Positions 20,261 to 30,123 of a stretch of DNA of 64,000 nucleotides are shown piece after piece. The stretch covers positions 124,001 through 188,000 of the forward strand of contig CAVXSF010000002.1 of NCBI GenBank assembly GCA_963764345.1. Reading direction: 5' to 3'. The translations under genes were made by a program, and so were the position numbers. The DNA is from DASQZK01 sp963764345. GTDB lineage: Bacteria > Bacteroidota > Bacteroidia > Bacteroidales > GCA-2748055. The stretch's first letter is position 1, and every line of letters starts with the position of its first letter. Under the pieces are notes generated by a model. That model saw only the letters and a program-made list of their open reading frames with translations, did not search any database and was not told where the DNA came from.

Positions 20261-21253
20261 TTATTCGTCTGGATTAAGTTGGTTAAGTTTTGAATTTATC
20301 TGAGCAATGTCTTCTTTGGAAAGTTTAAGGTTCAGGGCTCCCAGATTGTCAGCTACCTGCCGGGCATCCCTTGCCCCAACCAGGGCAACGGTTATGCCGG
20401 GTTGTTCGAGTGTCCAGCGGATTACAAGCTGGGCCAGTGTGGCTCCTTTTGCATCGGCTATGGGTTTGATCGCTTCAAGAAAAGCATTGGTTTTCCGGAT
20501 GTTTTCTTTTTTGAAGTGGGATGATTCGGCACGGGTATCTCCAACCCTGAATTTGTGATCGGGAGAGAATTTCCCGGTCAGCAGTCCCCGTTGAAGCGGG
20601 CTGTAGGCCAGGATGGATGTCTGATGCTCCAGACAAAAGGGAACCAGTTCTTTTTCAATATTCCTTTGCACCATGCTGTATGGAACCTGATCGGAGCAAA
20701 CCGGGGCCCATTTCATGGCTTGGTTCAGCAGATCAGCACGATAGTTGCAAACGCCTGCCGCCCTGATCTTTCCCTGTTCCAGGAGCAGATTGACGGCTTC
20801 CATGGTTTCTTCCATGGGTGTGGTGGGATCGGCCCAGTGGATCTGGTAAAGATCGATATAATCGGTTCCCAGGCGACGCAGGCTGTTCTCACATTCCCGG
20901 ATCACGGACTCCTTTCCTGCATAACGGTAGATATCGATATTTTTACCCTCTTCATCCTGGAGGGAAAAATAATACTGTCCGGCCTTTTCATCCCAGCGAA
21001 GGCCGTACTTGGTCAGGATCTGTACCCGGTCGCGTTTTCCCCTGATGGCCTGACCGACCAGTTCTTCACTCTGCCCGAAGCCGTAAACGGGAGCAGTATC
21101 AATGGTTGTTATACCATGATCCACCGACTTCTGAATGGCATCGATGGCATCCCGTTTTTCTGCACCACCCCACATAGCTCCTCCAATCGCCCAGGCGCCA
21201 AAGGCAATGGGTGTAACTTTTACGTCAGTCTTTCCGAGAGTACGGTATTCCAT
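20261..21253 (-). CDS. Aldo/keto reductase
   Basis: 330 residues, TIM-barrel NADPH-dependent reductase. The catalytic tetrad is visible: Asp and Tyr in TTIDTAPVYGFGQSEELVG, Lys in ILTKYG and His in IDLYQIHWADP; VALVGARDARQVADN forms the cofactor phosphate site. Relatives reduce aldehydes such as L-glyceraldehyde 3-phosphate or oxidise sugars such as L-fucose and glucose. It belongs to the seven-gene operon (19 bp after the HAD gene, 3 bp before the PHP gene). A second, more YghZ-like paralogue lies at 54.4-55.4 kb. Confidence 0.9.
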   Translation of the reverse strand: MEYRTLGKTDVKVTPIAFGAWAIGGAMWGGAEKRDAIDAIQKSVDHGITTIDTAPVYGFGQSEELVGQAIRGKRDRVQILTKYGLRWDEKAGQYYFSLQDEEGKNIDIYRYAGKESVIRECENSLRRLGTDYIDLYQIHWADPTTPMEETMEAVNLLLEQGKIRAAGVCNYRADLLNQAMKWAPVCSDQVPYSMVQRNIEKELVPFCLEHQTSILAYSPLQRGLLTGKFSPDHKFRVGDTRAESSHFKKENIRKTNAFLEAIKPIADAKGATLAQLVIRWTLEQPGITVALVGARDARQVADNLGALNLKLSKEDIAQINSKLNQLNPDE

Positions 21254-21271
21254 GGCTATTGTAATTTTATA

Positions 21272-21916
21272 TTACCAGTTTAAACATTCATCGGGAGCAG
21301 CACCCAGATTTTCAACAACCCAGTCGGCATCCTGCAGTTCAGCAGCTGAAAAGCTCGTCGTCAGTGCGAGGCACCTGCATCCGGCGGCACTGGCGGCTTT
21401 CACTCCACTGATTGCATCTTCAATCACCAGGCAGTCTGAGGGATTAACATTCAGTAATCCGGCGGCTTTAAGATAGATTTCAGGATCCGGTTTCCGGTTT
21501 TTTACTTCCTGGCCATTTACAAGAGCGTCAAAGAGTTCTTCATTCAGGCCGGCTTCCCTGAGGTTGATCTTAACTTTCACTTCATCAGCACTGGAAGCCA
21601 CAGCCATTTTAAGGTGTTTCTGACGGCACAATCCGATAAATTCCTGCACACCATCCAGGGGTTCCAGTTTGCCCTGAACCAGCCCGTCGTAAATTTCATA
21701 CGTTCTGGCTTTGTCCTTCTCCACATCGAAAGGAATGCCGTATTTTTCAGCCACACCGCCAAGGTAGCGGTTCTCGCCCATTCCGGTAAAGGGTAAAAAA
21801 TCTTCAGGCTTTACGTCGCAGCCTTTTTCCTTAAAGAGCTGTATGCCGGCCTGGTTGATGTATTTCTCGGTATCGACCAGGACACCATCCATATCAAACA
21901 GTACTGCTTTTATCAT
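21272..21916 (-). CDS. HAD hydrolase, beta-phosphoglucomutase-like
   Basis: 214 residues with all HAD motifs: FDMDGVLVDTEKY (nucleophile Asp and acid-base Asp), the Ser in AVASSADEVK, Lys in KNRKPDPEIYL and VIEDAISGVKAA. A C1 helical cap gives the beta-phosphoglucomutase/sugar phosphatase subfamily. Likely function is dephosphorylation of, or phosphoryl transfer on, a small sugar phosphate in the operon pathway. Its start overlaps the end of the next HAD gene by 23 bp, indicating translational coupling. Confidence 0.9.
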   Translation of the reverse strand: MIKAVLFDMDGVLVDTEKYINQAGIQLFKEKGCDVKPEDFLPFTGMGENRYLGGVAEKYGIPFDVEKDKARTYEIYDGLVQGKLEPLDGVQEFIGLCRQKHLKMAVASSADEVKVKINLREAGLNEELFDALVNGQEVKNRKPDPEIYLKAAGLLNVNPSDCLVIEDAISGVKAASAAGCRCLALTTSFSAAELQDADWVVENLGAAPDECLNW

Positions 21917-22718
21917 CGTCAGGTTTTATTTTGGCCAGGTCAACAACGCCGTTCAGTACAAAATGCGGCTGATAGGCATAAGAATCGATCATGTCGCGTG
22001 AGGTGATCCCGCTAAGTACCAGGCAGGTATCTATTTCCGATTCAATACCGGCAATAATGTCGGTGTCCATCCGGTCGCCGATGATAATGGTATCTTCCCG
22101 TGTCAGCCCAAGTTTTCTGAGGGCGATACGCATCATCAGCGGATTAGGTTTACCAACGAAATAAGCACTTTTGCCGGTAGACAGTTCGATAGGGGCAATC
22201 AGTGCTTTGGTGGCAGGAGTGATACCATCTTCAGTCGGACCGGTAATATCCGGATTGGTTCCTACGAGCCGGGCTCCTCTGATTACCAGGTTTACCGCAT
22301 GTTCGATCCTCTCATAACTATAGGAGCGGGATTCACCCACTACAACATAGTCCGGATCGACATTGTTCATCGTGTAGCCAACATTGTACAAGGCATTGAT
22401 CAGGCCGGCCTCACCAATAATGTATGCACTGCCCCTGGGTTTCTGGCTGGCCAGGAAGGCGGCTGTGGCCAGTGCGCTTGTGTAGAAATGGCTCCGGTCC
22501 ACTTCGATGCCGAGACGTTCCATCTTTTCCTGCAGCTCCTTTGGTGTACGTTCACTGGAATTCGTAAGGAAAATGAAGTTTTTCTTCTCGTCCTTAAGCC
22601 ACTGAACAAATTCCTTTACCCCGGGTAAAAGCCGGTTGCCGTGATAGATCACGCCATCCATATCACATATAAAACCTTTTTTACTTTTAATCTTTTCGAT
22701 GTCAGTTTTTTTGGTCAT
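21894..22718 (-). CDS. HAD-IIA phosphatase (NagD/AraL-like)
   Basis: 274 residues. CDMDGVIYHGNRLLPG is motif I, FLTNSS motif II, VGKPNPLMMR contains the motif III Lys and IIGDRMDTDIIAG is motif IV, with a C2 cap between them. NagD/AraL-type enzymes have broad activity against sugar phosphates and are often placed in sugar catabolic operons, where they may prevent build-up of toxic phosphorylated intermediates. It overlaps the upstream polyol dehydrogenase by 4 bp (ATGA). Confidence 0.9.
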   Translation of the reverse strand: MTKKTDIEKIKSKKGFICDMDGVIYHGNRLLPGVKEFVQWLKDEKKNFIFLTNSSERTPKELQEKMERLGIEVDRSHFYTSALATAAFLASQKPRGSAYIIGEAGLINALYNVGYTMNNVDPDYVVVGESRSYSYERIEHAVNLVIRGARLVGTNPDITGPTEDGITPATKALIAPIELSTGKSAYFVGKPNPLMMRIALRKLGLTREDTIIIGDRMDTDIIAGIESEIDTCLVLSGITSRDMIDSYAYQPHFVLNGVVDLAKIKPDDDKSSTV

Positions 22719-23940
22719 AAGGAATTATTTTTGGTTAGCTGTAATTTTGATTCAAGGAGAAGAGCTTTTGAATAAATCTCAGGGAATCTCAAAGGGTCAA
22801 AATTACAATGAAACTGCAGGATGTCTGTTACCCTGCGGTTAAATTTTTGTAAAAAGGAGGTATCTGCCGGAAGGCGATTTCCCTGCACATCCCGGGCATC
22901 GAAAAAGATGCCTGAAACCAGTGCTTCCAGAACTTTGTCGTATGGCAAGTCCTTGCTGGCAGGCCAGTCTGATCACCGGAACAAGGCGGTCTTCAGGTCC
23001 CAGTTTACGTTCCAGGTCACAACCCACCCGGAAAATGGTATCCCCAAGACTCCGGTTGGCAAAGCGGGAAAGCAGGTCGTAAATATGTTCCTCCAGAGCT
23101 TCATCCGTGAATTCATCCGGATACTGTTGTCGGAGGACCAGCCGCCGATTCGTGCATGGCCCCGGAAACCTTCTGTCTGATCGCTGCATCTTCAAGTGCC
23201 TCCCAGGTATAGGTAAGATCCGGATTTTTTAAGTAACTGAAATAGGCCAGGGCCGCATGACCGAGGTTGTGAATGAACAGTTTGCGGTCGACCCAGGCTT
23301 TCATGTTATCTTTTGGAGCGAGACCGGGGATGTCGGGAATAGGATTCTTAAATGCCTTTTTATCGAGAATCAGGGTGTTATAGTTTTCGGCAAATACATT
23401 AAGCGGATTTTCCTGCTGGTCGGTGGCAGTCATCAGTGGCACCATTTTCCCGATACTGGTTTCAATCAGCCCGAGATAGCTTTCAATTGGGAAATCTTCG
23501 GGAAGTTCAGCCGTAAACTGCCTCTTCATCCATTCGGAAGCATCGCGCATATTCTCTGCAATAATGATATCGAGAGGTTTTCCGGGAAAGAGTTTTTGCC
23601 TTGCCCCGGCAGCCAGAGCCATGAGATGCACGACGTTGGGAAGTCCTTTCTGTCCTACCGATACAGCCAGAATATCTGCCGTAACAATTTCATCCACGAT
23701 TTTCTCCGTGTTGTTCAGATGAACAGCCCGTATGCCGGAGACAGGCAGGCGTTTTTCTTCGCGGTCTTTGATGATGACATCATAGGTGCCAAGGCGATTG
23801 ATCCCGTTCACCACAGTTGAGTCTATATCAATAAATACAGTCTCATAACCGCCGTTGGAGAAGAGCTGTGCAATAAAAGACCTGCCGATTTTGCCGGCAC
23901 CAAAAAGGACGAGTTTCCCGGAATAGTTTTGCTGAAGCAT
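22715..23940 (-). CDS. Long-chain polyol dehydrogenase (mannitol-1-phosphate 5-dehydrogenase-like), two frameshifts
   Basis: First gene of the operon. The Rossmann loop LVLFGAGKIGRSF and the long-chain polyol dehydrogenase signature K-x4-N-x2-H (KLFIHNLGH) are intact. The C-terminus is split twice: near 23140 (MHESAA to VLRQQYPDEF) and near 22945 (RLACQQ to DLPYDKVLEALVSG); removing one base at each place restores a single protein of about 408 residues. Start taken at ATG 23940 (MLQQNYSGK), although the frame is open to 24009. The enzyme interconverts a polyol or polyol phosphate and a ketose with NAD(P); the mannitol-1-phosphate assignment is by overall resemblance only. Confidence 0.78.
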
Positions 23941-24043
23941 GGTTGGTAAATGATCCACAAAATTAGAAAAACATGTGGATTGTGAAGAATAATGAGCGCT
24001 ATTCTTCATGAATACTTTATCCCGGATACTGTCCTAAGGGGTA

Positions 24044-24430
24044 TTACAACGTCTCAATCACCCGGCTTAGTTTAGTTCTTACCTCGGCAGCCAGCCCGGC
24101 AAGTGCCGGATTTTCCACGGCCTGCATGGAAGCAATGGGATCGACGGCTGCCACTTCCGTTTTTCCATCCTCCGTCTCCTGAACGATGACATTGCAGGGT
24201 AGCATGGTCCCGATCTTGTTTTCACTTAGTAACGCCTTGTAGGCAAAAGCAGGATTACAGGCGCCAAGTATGGTGTATTTCCGAAAGTCAACTCCCAGTT
24301 TCTCTTTCAGCTTCTCATCGATGGAAATAGTTGACAGTACACCGAAACCTTCACCAGCCAAAACTTCAGTGGTTCGTTGGATCGCCTCTTCAAACGACAG
24401 GTCGATGGTCTTTTCAATATAGTATTTCAT
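24044..24430 (-). CDS. DUF302-domain protein
   Basis: 128 residues matching the DUF302 pattern: MKYYIEKTIDLSFEEAIQRTTEVLAGEGFGVLS, DFRKYTILGACNPAFAYKALL, and IGTMLPCNVIVQE. The fold is a small alpha/beta sandwich; the Cys in LGACNP and LPCNV are conserved in the family. Function is unknown, though family members are often found with sulfur or redox genes. It is soluble and cytoplasmic, with no signal peptide. It lies upstream of the polyol operon in the same direction (about 100 bp) but need not belong to it. Confidence 0.88.
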   Translation of the reverse strand: MKYYIEKTIDLSFEEAIQRTTEVLAGEGFGVLSTISIDEKLKEKLGVDFRKYTILGACNPAFAYKALLSENKIGTMLPCNVIVQETEDGKTEVAAVDPIASMQAVENPALAGLAAEVRTKLSRVIETL

Positions 24431-24747
24431 AGTCTCAGGGTTTAACCATTATAACCAATGAACGAAACTGTTGTTCGATGGAACCATGGAAACCGAAATA
24501 TCGAATAATAAATGAAAAACCAAAACGTAGCAGGATCTAATGCTTCACTTCTGTATGGAAAAACGAAATCGGATAATCCACTGAAAAACCAAATCGTAAA
24601 TGATCTGATCAGCAGCCGTTTCAAAAAATCTTCTGTCAAAGCTTTTACAAATTTCCGAATCCTGTCAAAATATTTTCCGAACTTTGGTATTTTCAGGAAA
24701 AAATTGAAGGAAGCAGGGCTGAAGCAGTCTGCTTCTAACTTTAAGCT
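24431..24747. other. Intergenic region with a short direct repeat
   Basis: 317 bp between divergent genes. GAAAAACCAAA.CGTA occurs twice (about 24511 and 24581). A 79-codon plus-strand frame spans the repeats, but its composition is not persuasive as protein. No RNA gene or clear promoter box was seen. Confidence 0.5.
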
Positions 24748-26527
24748 ATGATTTCAATAATGGGACTAATACGCTTGCAAAGGATGCTGAGGCATAAATA
24801 CGTCAGTTTTACAGCGGCGTTATTCTTTATTCATGTATTAACGATCAACACAGGTTTTTCACAAACCGGCGTGTCGCCGGGCAAAAGTCCGGTGACCATC
24901 GCCCGACCCGGTCAATTTAATCCAATGCCAGTGCTTGGACGGAAGCAATGGCCTGGCGAAACAATTGCCTTACTTCGTGCCAACCTATGATGAATCCATC
25001 TCGCCTTATTGTGTTTTTGCAGCACTGATAAATATGGAACAATCCGGACTTTTTATTTTCGCCCCGAACGGTCAGCCGCTGTTTTACAAAACATTCGATA
25101 ATTTCTTCTATAATTTTACGATCCAGCCGAACGGCCTTCTTTCTTATTATGATGATGATGTTGAGGGCTTTCTCCTCATGGACAGTTTGTTCAACGTGGT
25201 GGATACTGTCAAAACAACAGGTTTCCGTACGAACTATCATGAGCTCAGAATAACTGAGGATGGCAGTTACCTGCTGTTTGGCGATGACCCGCGAAGCTTC
25301 GATATGAGTAAAATCGTTGAAGGGGGAGATCAAAACGCTACAGTCATTGGTATGGTGGTTCAGAAACTGGATGCCCGGAAAAATCTTGTTTTTGAGTGGA
25401 AAAGCTTTGATCATTTCGATGTCACGGACAGCTATGCAGACCTGACCTCTTCATATATCGATTATGCCCACTTCAATGCCATTGCTACAGATACGGATTC
25501 TACCATCATTTTGTCCTCCAGGAATTTGAGTGAACTCACAAGGATTAACCTCAGGACCGGTGACATCATCTGGAGGATGGGAGGGAAAAACAATCAGTTT
25601 ACCTTCGAGGGCTTTGACAGGATGTTTTCAGGCCAGCATGATATCCGGAGAATGCATGGGGATACTTATTCATTATTTGATAACGGGGTGAACGGAAATC
25701 CCCGGTATTCAAAAGGCATTGAATTTACCATCGACGAACAGGCCATGACGGTTAAAGAGGTGAAGGAATACAGGCATGACCCGGATATATACTCAACCAT
25801 TATGGGAGGTGTGCAAATCCTGGAGAATGGAAACACCCTTATTGACTGGGGTAATAATACTTTTTCGGAGTATGATGCCGGGGATCATATTGTTCATGAA
25901 GGTAAATTTCTGAATTGTGATTTCTTTACCTACAGGGTTGGTAAATTTGCCTGGAAAAATAAGTCATTCAGTGCCGGTCAGGAAAATATTGAATTCGGAT
26001 CGCAGGAGGTGGGCGATTCAGTTATCAGGCATGTGAGTATTCAAAATCATTCAAATGATACCCTGGTGATAAACGAATTGAACTGGAGACAATCTGCTTT
26101 TAAGGTAAATCAAGATTCGGTAATCATTTTACCCGGCGGACAGTCGGATCTTGAAATTGTTTTTAAACCTGTAAAGAACGGAACTCTGGTCGATACTCTT
26201 ACGTTAGGATCCGCTGAGGGTAATCAGGGCATTGCCATCCAGGTGGCCATGAACGGAACGGGAGTTGGGGGTCCGGATTTTACAACACCGGCAAAGACGA
26301 ATCCTGTCCTGTTTTTCCCGGTTCCTTTCAATGAATATCTGCAGTACCGATTTGAGAAACCGGTCGACAGAATTGAAATCCGGGACATGAAGGGCAGACA
26401 GGTTCTTACCACGAACCATGCGGGTCTGAACGGAAAGATGGATACCCGCAGGTTTCCGCATGGTGCCTACGTTGTAACTGTTTATTGCTTCGACAAATCC
26501 AAAACTCAGGTATTGATCCTGAAATGA
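24748..26527 (+). CDS. Secreted arylsulfotransferase-like protein with T9SS sorting domain, frameshifted
   Basis: The N-terminal piece (24748-24990) supplies a signal peptide (YVSFTAALFFIHVLTINTGFSQ). The body continues in another frame that reaches 26527, so the frame changes between about 24910 and 24990. The body matches arylsulfotransferase-type beta-propellers: NYHELRITEDGSYLLFGDD, IILSSRNLSELTRINLRTGDIIWRMGGKNNQF, HDIRRM. A Ig/ASPM-like segment (IEFGSQEVGDSVIRHVSIQNHS) and a Por-type C-terminus follow, pointing to type IX secretion. ASST enzymes transfer sulfate between phenolic compounds. It forms a tandem with the next paralogue. Confidence 0.75.
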
Positions 26528-26733
26528 AACTGTTTTTTGTATGATTCAGACATGTATAATGACGAAAAAATCTTAATTTCATAAATAATAAACTAACTCG
26601 CATATTGAATCCGGCAGTTTACATCAAATGCCGGAAGAGATACAGGTATCACAATGGTATCCGGGGCTGACAAAGTTTTGGGCCGGAGGATAAAAAGCAT
26701 AATGAACATAGAGAATAAAAAATAAATTTAGCA

Positions 26734-28413
26734 ATGAGACTAAAGCAACTAATTACGATTTTAGGGATTTCTTTTCTGATGACAGGTCAGGGTTTTTCGC
26801 AGGATCTGGTATTGCCCGATAATTTCCCTGTTTTCACGATCGATACATTGAATGATCCTGATCCCGGTTATCTTTTTATGTTTGCCCGACCCCAGGACCC
26901 TGACAAATTCCCCGGTTATCTGATGATCGTCGATACTGTCGGAGTTCCGGTGTACTACAGGTACATCCCGTATCAATCGGGAAAATTCACCATACAACGC
27001 GACGGGCTGATCTCCTTCCTCAGGAGTGATGACACCTATAATCAGTTTTATATGATGGACAGCAGTTTCCAGATTGTTGATTCTGTTTGGATGGATAATT
27101 ATAAGCTCGACAGTCACGATTTTATTGCCATGGCTAACGGTCATTACCTGCTTTTCGGTCTCGATAATCGCACGGTTGACATGAGTCAGATCGTAGCAGG
27201 CGGACAGACCGATGCCACGGTGCAGGGATGCGTTATACAGGAACTGGATGAGGACAAGAACGTCGTATTCGAATGGAACAGCTTTGACCATTACCAGATC
27301 ACCGATACCTACAAGGACGTTACCAAAGCGACCATCCCGTATGTGCATCCCAATGCCATCGATGTCGACACGGACGGGAATATCATACTGAGTGCACGGG
27401 AGATGAACGAAATGACCAAGATTGACCGGCAGACCGGAGATATCATCTGGAGACTTGGCGGTAAAAACAACCAGTTCACCTTTGCCGATTCATCCCAGAT
27501 GTTTTCATTTCCACATAACATACGGCGACTGGCCAACGGACACATTACCATGTTCGACAACGGATCGTACCGTGTTCCGCCTTATTCACGAGCCATTGAA
27601 TACAGCATGGACGAAGTCAACAAGACCATTGAAGAGGTCTGGGAATATGATGCTGACAAAGCAATATATTCACCCTCAGGAGGCAGTGTGCAACGCCTTC
27701 CCTCTGGTAACAGCCTGATATGCTACGGTGGTCAGGTTTCGGATCCGGCACTTACCGAGGTCAAACCGGATGGTACAGTTGCCTTCCGTTTACACTTTAA
27801 TGATCCGGCCATAAGAGCTGGAAATGCTTCAAAATTCCCCTGGAAAACAACATTGTTTAAAACCAATACCGATTTGGTCGACTTTGGGGAATGGGACGGC
27901 TACACCAAGGCGCTGTATCTGCTGAAGGTTAAAAACAACTCTGGCCGGGAGCTGGAACTTACCGGTTATTCTTTGCATACCCATGAATTTTCTCTGGATA
28001 AAAACATCTTTCCCCTAACTCTTACTCCCGGTGAAGAGAAAACCATAAACCTGTATTTTTATCCTTATGATGCCACCAGCAGGGTGGTCAATGATGTTCT
28101 CACCATTAATTCCGATATCAACTCCGATACTCTGGTTCAGCGGGTTGCCGTCCAGGTCCGGCTGACAGGAATCAGCACTTTCACCTCGGTAAAGGAAAAT
28201 CGTGCCGGTGAGTTGAGCGTATACCCGAATCCTGCAACAGATGTGGTAACCGTTCGTTCTCCGGGAGAAATTGATGGTACTATCATGCTTTTCAGTACGG
28301 ATGGAAAACTGGTTTATAAAAGGGAGATGCATGCTCATCAGCATACCATTAACATAGATAGCCTTAATAAAGGAATCTATATTCTTGAGATTCATGATAG
28401 ACATATCCGGTAA
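26734..28413 (+). CDS. Secreted arylsulfotransferase-like protein with T9SS sorting domain
   Basis: 559 residues, intact paralogue of the preceding gene. Signal peptide (LITILGISFLMTGQGFSQ), beta-propeller with LDSHDFIAMANGHYLLFGLDNRTVDMSQIV, NIILSAREMNEMTKIDRQTGDIIWRLGGKNNQF and PHNIRRLANGHITMFDNG (His and Arg equivalents of the ASST active-site region). A beta-sandwich and a Por secretion tail (VYPNPATDVVTV..GTIMLFSTDGKLVYK..LNKGIYILEI) complete it. Probably exported and surface-attached through T9SS. True sulfotransferase activity is unproven; PQQ-like folds can do other work. A sulfatase follows within 72 bp. Confidence 0.82.
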   Translation: MRLKQLITILGISFLMTGQGFSQDLVLPDNFPVFTIDTLNDPDPGYLFMFARPQDPDKFPGYLMIVDTVGVPVYYRYIPYQSGKFTIQRDGLISFLRSDDTYNQFYMMDSSFQIVDSVWMDNYKLDSHDFIAMANGHYLLFGLDNRTVDMSQIVAGGQTDATVQGCVIQELDEDKNVVFEWNSFDHYQITDTYKDVTKATIPYVHPNAIDVDTDGNIILSAREMNEMTKIDRQTGDIIWRLGGKNNQFTFADSSQMFSFPHNIRRLANGHITMFDNGSYRVPPYSRAIEYSMDEVNKTIEEVWEYDADKAIYSPSGGSVQRLPSGNSLICYGGQVSDPALTEVKPDGTVAFRLHFNDPAIRAGNASKFPWKTTLFKTNTDLVDFGEWDGYTKALYLLKVKNNSGRELELTGYSLHTHEFSLDKNIFPLTLTPGEEKTINLYFYPYDATSRVVNDVLTINSDINSDTLVQRVAVQVRLTGISTFTSVKENRAGELSVYPNPATDVVTVRSPGEIDGTIMLFSTDGKLVYKREMHAHQHTINIDSLNKGIYILEIHDRHIR

Positions 28414-28484
28414 ATCGTACAGGAAAAGGATTATTAAATTCTGAAAAGTGAGATCTTAAAAATCTATAAATGGTACCGTAAATC

Positions 28485-29907
28485 ATGAACCACCCTGTTT
28501 TATCGGCTACATTTGTCCTGCTTTCTGTGGTTAATTTGTCTGATAAAACGCCTTCAGGTAAGGACCGTCAGATAAATGCCAGACCGAATATCCTCCTGAT
28601 CAACGTTGATGACCTGGGATGGAAAGACCTGGGTTACATGGGCAGTAAATACTATGAAACCCCTAACATCGACAGATTATCCTCCCAGGGTATGATATTT
28701 ACCCATGCCTATTCCGCAGCGGCCAATTGTGCACCAAGCAGGGCAAGCCTCTTCAGTGGGATGTACTGCACCCGCGCACGGGTGTCTATACGGTGGGGAA
28801 CTCCGACAGGGGAGAGGCGGTAAACCGGAAACTTATCCCGGTGGAGAATACATTGTTCATAGCCGATTCAGTGCTGACCATCGCTGAAGTCCTGCAACAT
28901 CAAGGATATAAAACCTGTCATGTGGGTAAATGGCACATCGGCCAGGATCCATGCTCGCAGGGCTTTGACGTGAATATCGGTGGCGCGGAATACGGTCATC
29001 CGGCCAGTTATTTCAGTCCTTATCACAATAAAGCTCTTAAAGACGGTCCTGACGGTGAATATCTTACCGACCGCCTGACTACCGAAGCCATCAACTTCCT
29101 GAAAATGGTCGTGAATGATGAACCCTTTTTCATGAATTTCGCCACATATGCCGTTCATACTCCGCTTCAACCCAAACCGGAATTAAAGAAGAAATATGAA
29201 GCGAAAGCCGGCTGGAACGGGCAGAAAAATGCATCATATGCTGCCATGATCGAAACCCTGGACACCAACATAGGGCGTTTGATTGACTATCTTAAAAGCT
29301 CCGGCAAGATGAAAAACACATTCATCGTGTTTGCGTCGGATAATGGGGGTGTGTACAGGATTACAAGGCAATGGCCGCTAAGAGCTGGCAAAGGTTCATA
29401 TTATGAAGGCGGAATACGTATACCGATGTTTTTTGTTTGGCCCGGTAAGATCAAAGTCGGGAAAATCTCAGAACAGATGGTCAGCAATATCGATTTTTAT
29501 CCCACTTTTCTGGCTGTTGCCGGCATTGAACCACCCACCGGAAAGATCCTTGACGGTGTCAGCCTGATGCCTGCCTTCAGGGAAGAAAGGCTTGCCGACA
29601 GGCCTTTATTCTGGCATTTCCCCATTTATCTGGAAGGAGGAAACGAAGAAACCGGAGACCTGATGTTCCGCACCCGGCCAGGTTCCGTGATGGAATATGA
29701 AGGATGGAAGCTCCATGAATATTTTGAGGACGGACATCTCGAATTGTACAACCTCGGCGCCGAGATCGATGAAAAGAAAAACCTCGATTCAACCTATCCT
29801 GAAAAGACGGAAGAATGCACCGGATGTTGGAAGAATGGCGGGAACGGACAAAGGCGCCGGTGCCGGAAGAATTAAATCCGGATTTTAAACCGGGGAAGCA
29901 GGAATGA
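28485..29907 (+). CDS. Sulfatase (formylglycine-dependent), two frameshifts
   Basis: The N-terminus has metal-binding PNILLINVDDLGWKDLGYMGS and the sulfatase signature with formylglycine precursor Cys-82 (CAPSR). The body has HVGKWHIG, NYAVHTP-like FATYAVHTPL and FASDNGG. The frame breaks near 28770 (one C missing in a CCC run; restoration gives SGMYCTPRTGVYTVGNS) and near 29814 (one base missing; restoration gives EEMHRMLEEWRERTKAPVPEELNP and a stop at 29905-29907). Restored length is about 474 residues. It hydrolyses a sulfate ester from a glycan or aryl substrate after activation by a separate maturase. No strong N-terminal signal is obvious. Confidence 0.82.
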
Positions 29908-30046
29908 AATCATTTCAGCGATGAAGACTGCTCAGGAACAGATAAGTGAATGATAATGAGAGACTCCGTGCTGTTTGTTGATCACAAAAGACCGGACCAT
30001 TATTTTAAGGAGCAAATGATCCTGAACTCATTTTTTAACGGTAATA

Positions 30047-30111
30047 TTGCCGATAAATGAATTTATTGGTATATTTACCGATAAATTCATTTATTAGTCT
30101 ATTTACCGATA
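30047..30111 (+). promoter_or_regulatory. Three direct repeats (28-bp period), likely operator
   Basis: TT(G/A)CCGATA occurs at 30047-30055, 30075-30083 and 30103-30111, exactly 28 bp apart. The spacers are near-identical (AATGAATTTATT versus AATTCATTTATT), and each CCGATAAAT-NN-ATTTATTGG forms an imperfect 20-bp palindrome. The set ends 12 bp before the SatD start codon, so it covers the promoter or leader and is a strong candidate for autoregulation by that protein. Confidence 0.6.
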
Positions 30112-30123
30112 TAAGTCTCAACC

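Noticed and set aside
24512..24751. 79-codon plus-strand frame upstream of the first arylsulfotransferase-like gene
   Set aside because: Covers a short direct repeat, lacks protein-like composition and has no ribosome site; left as non-coding.
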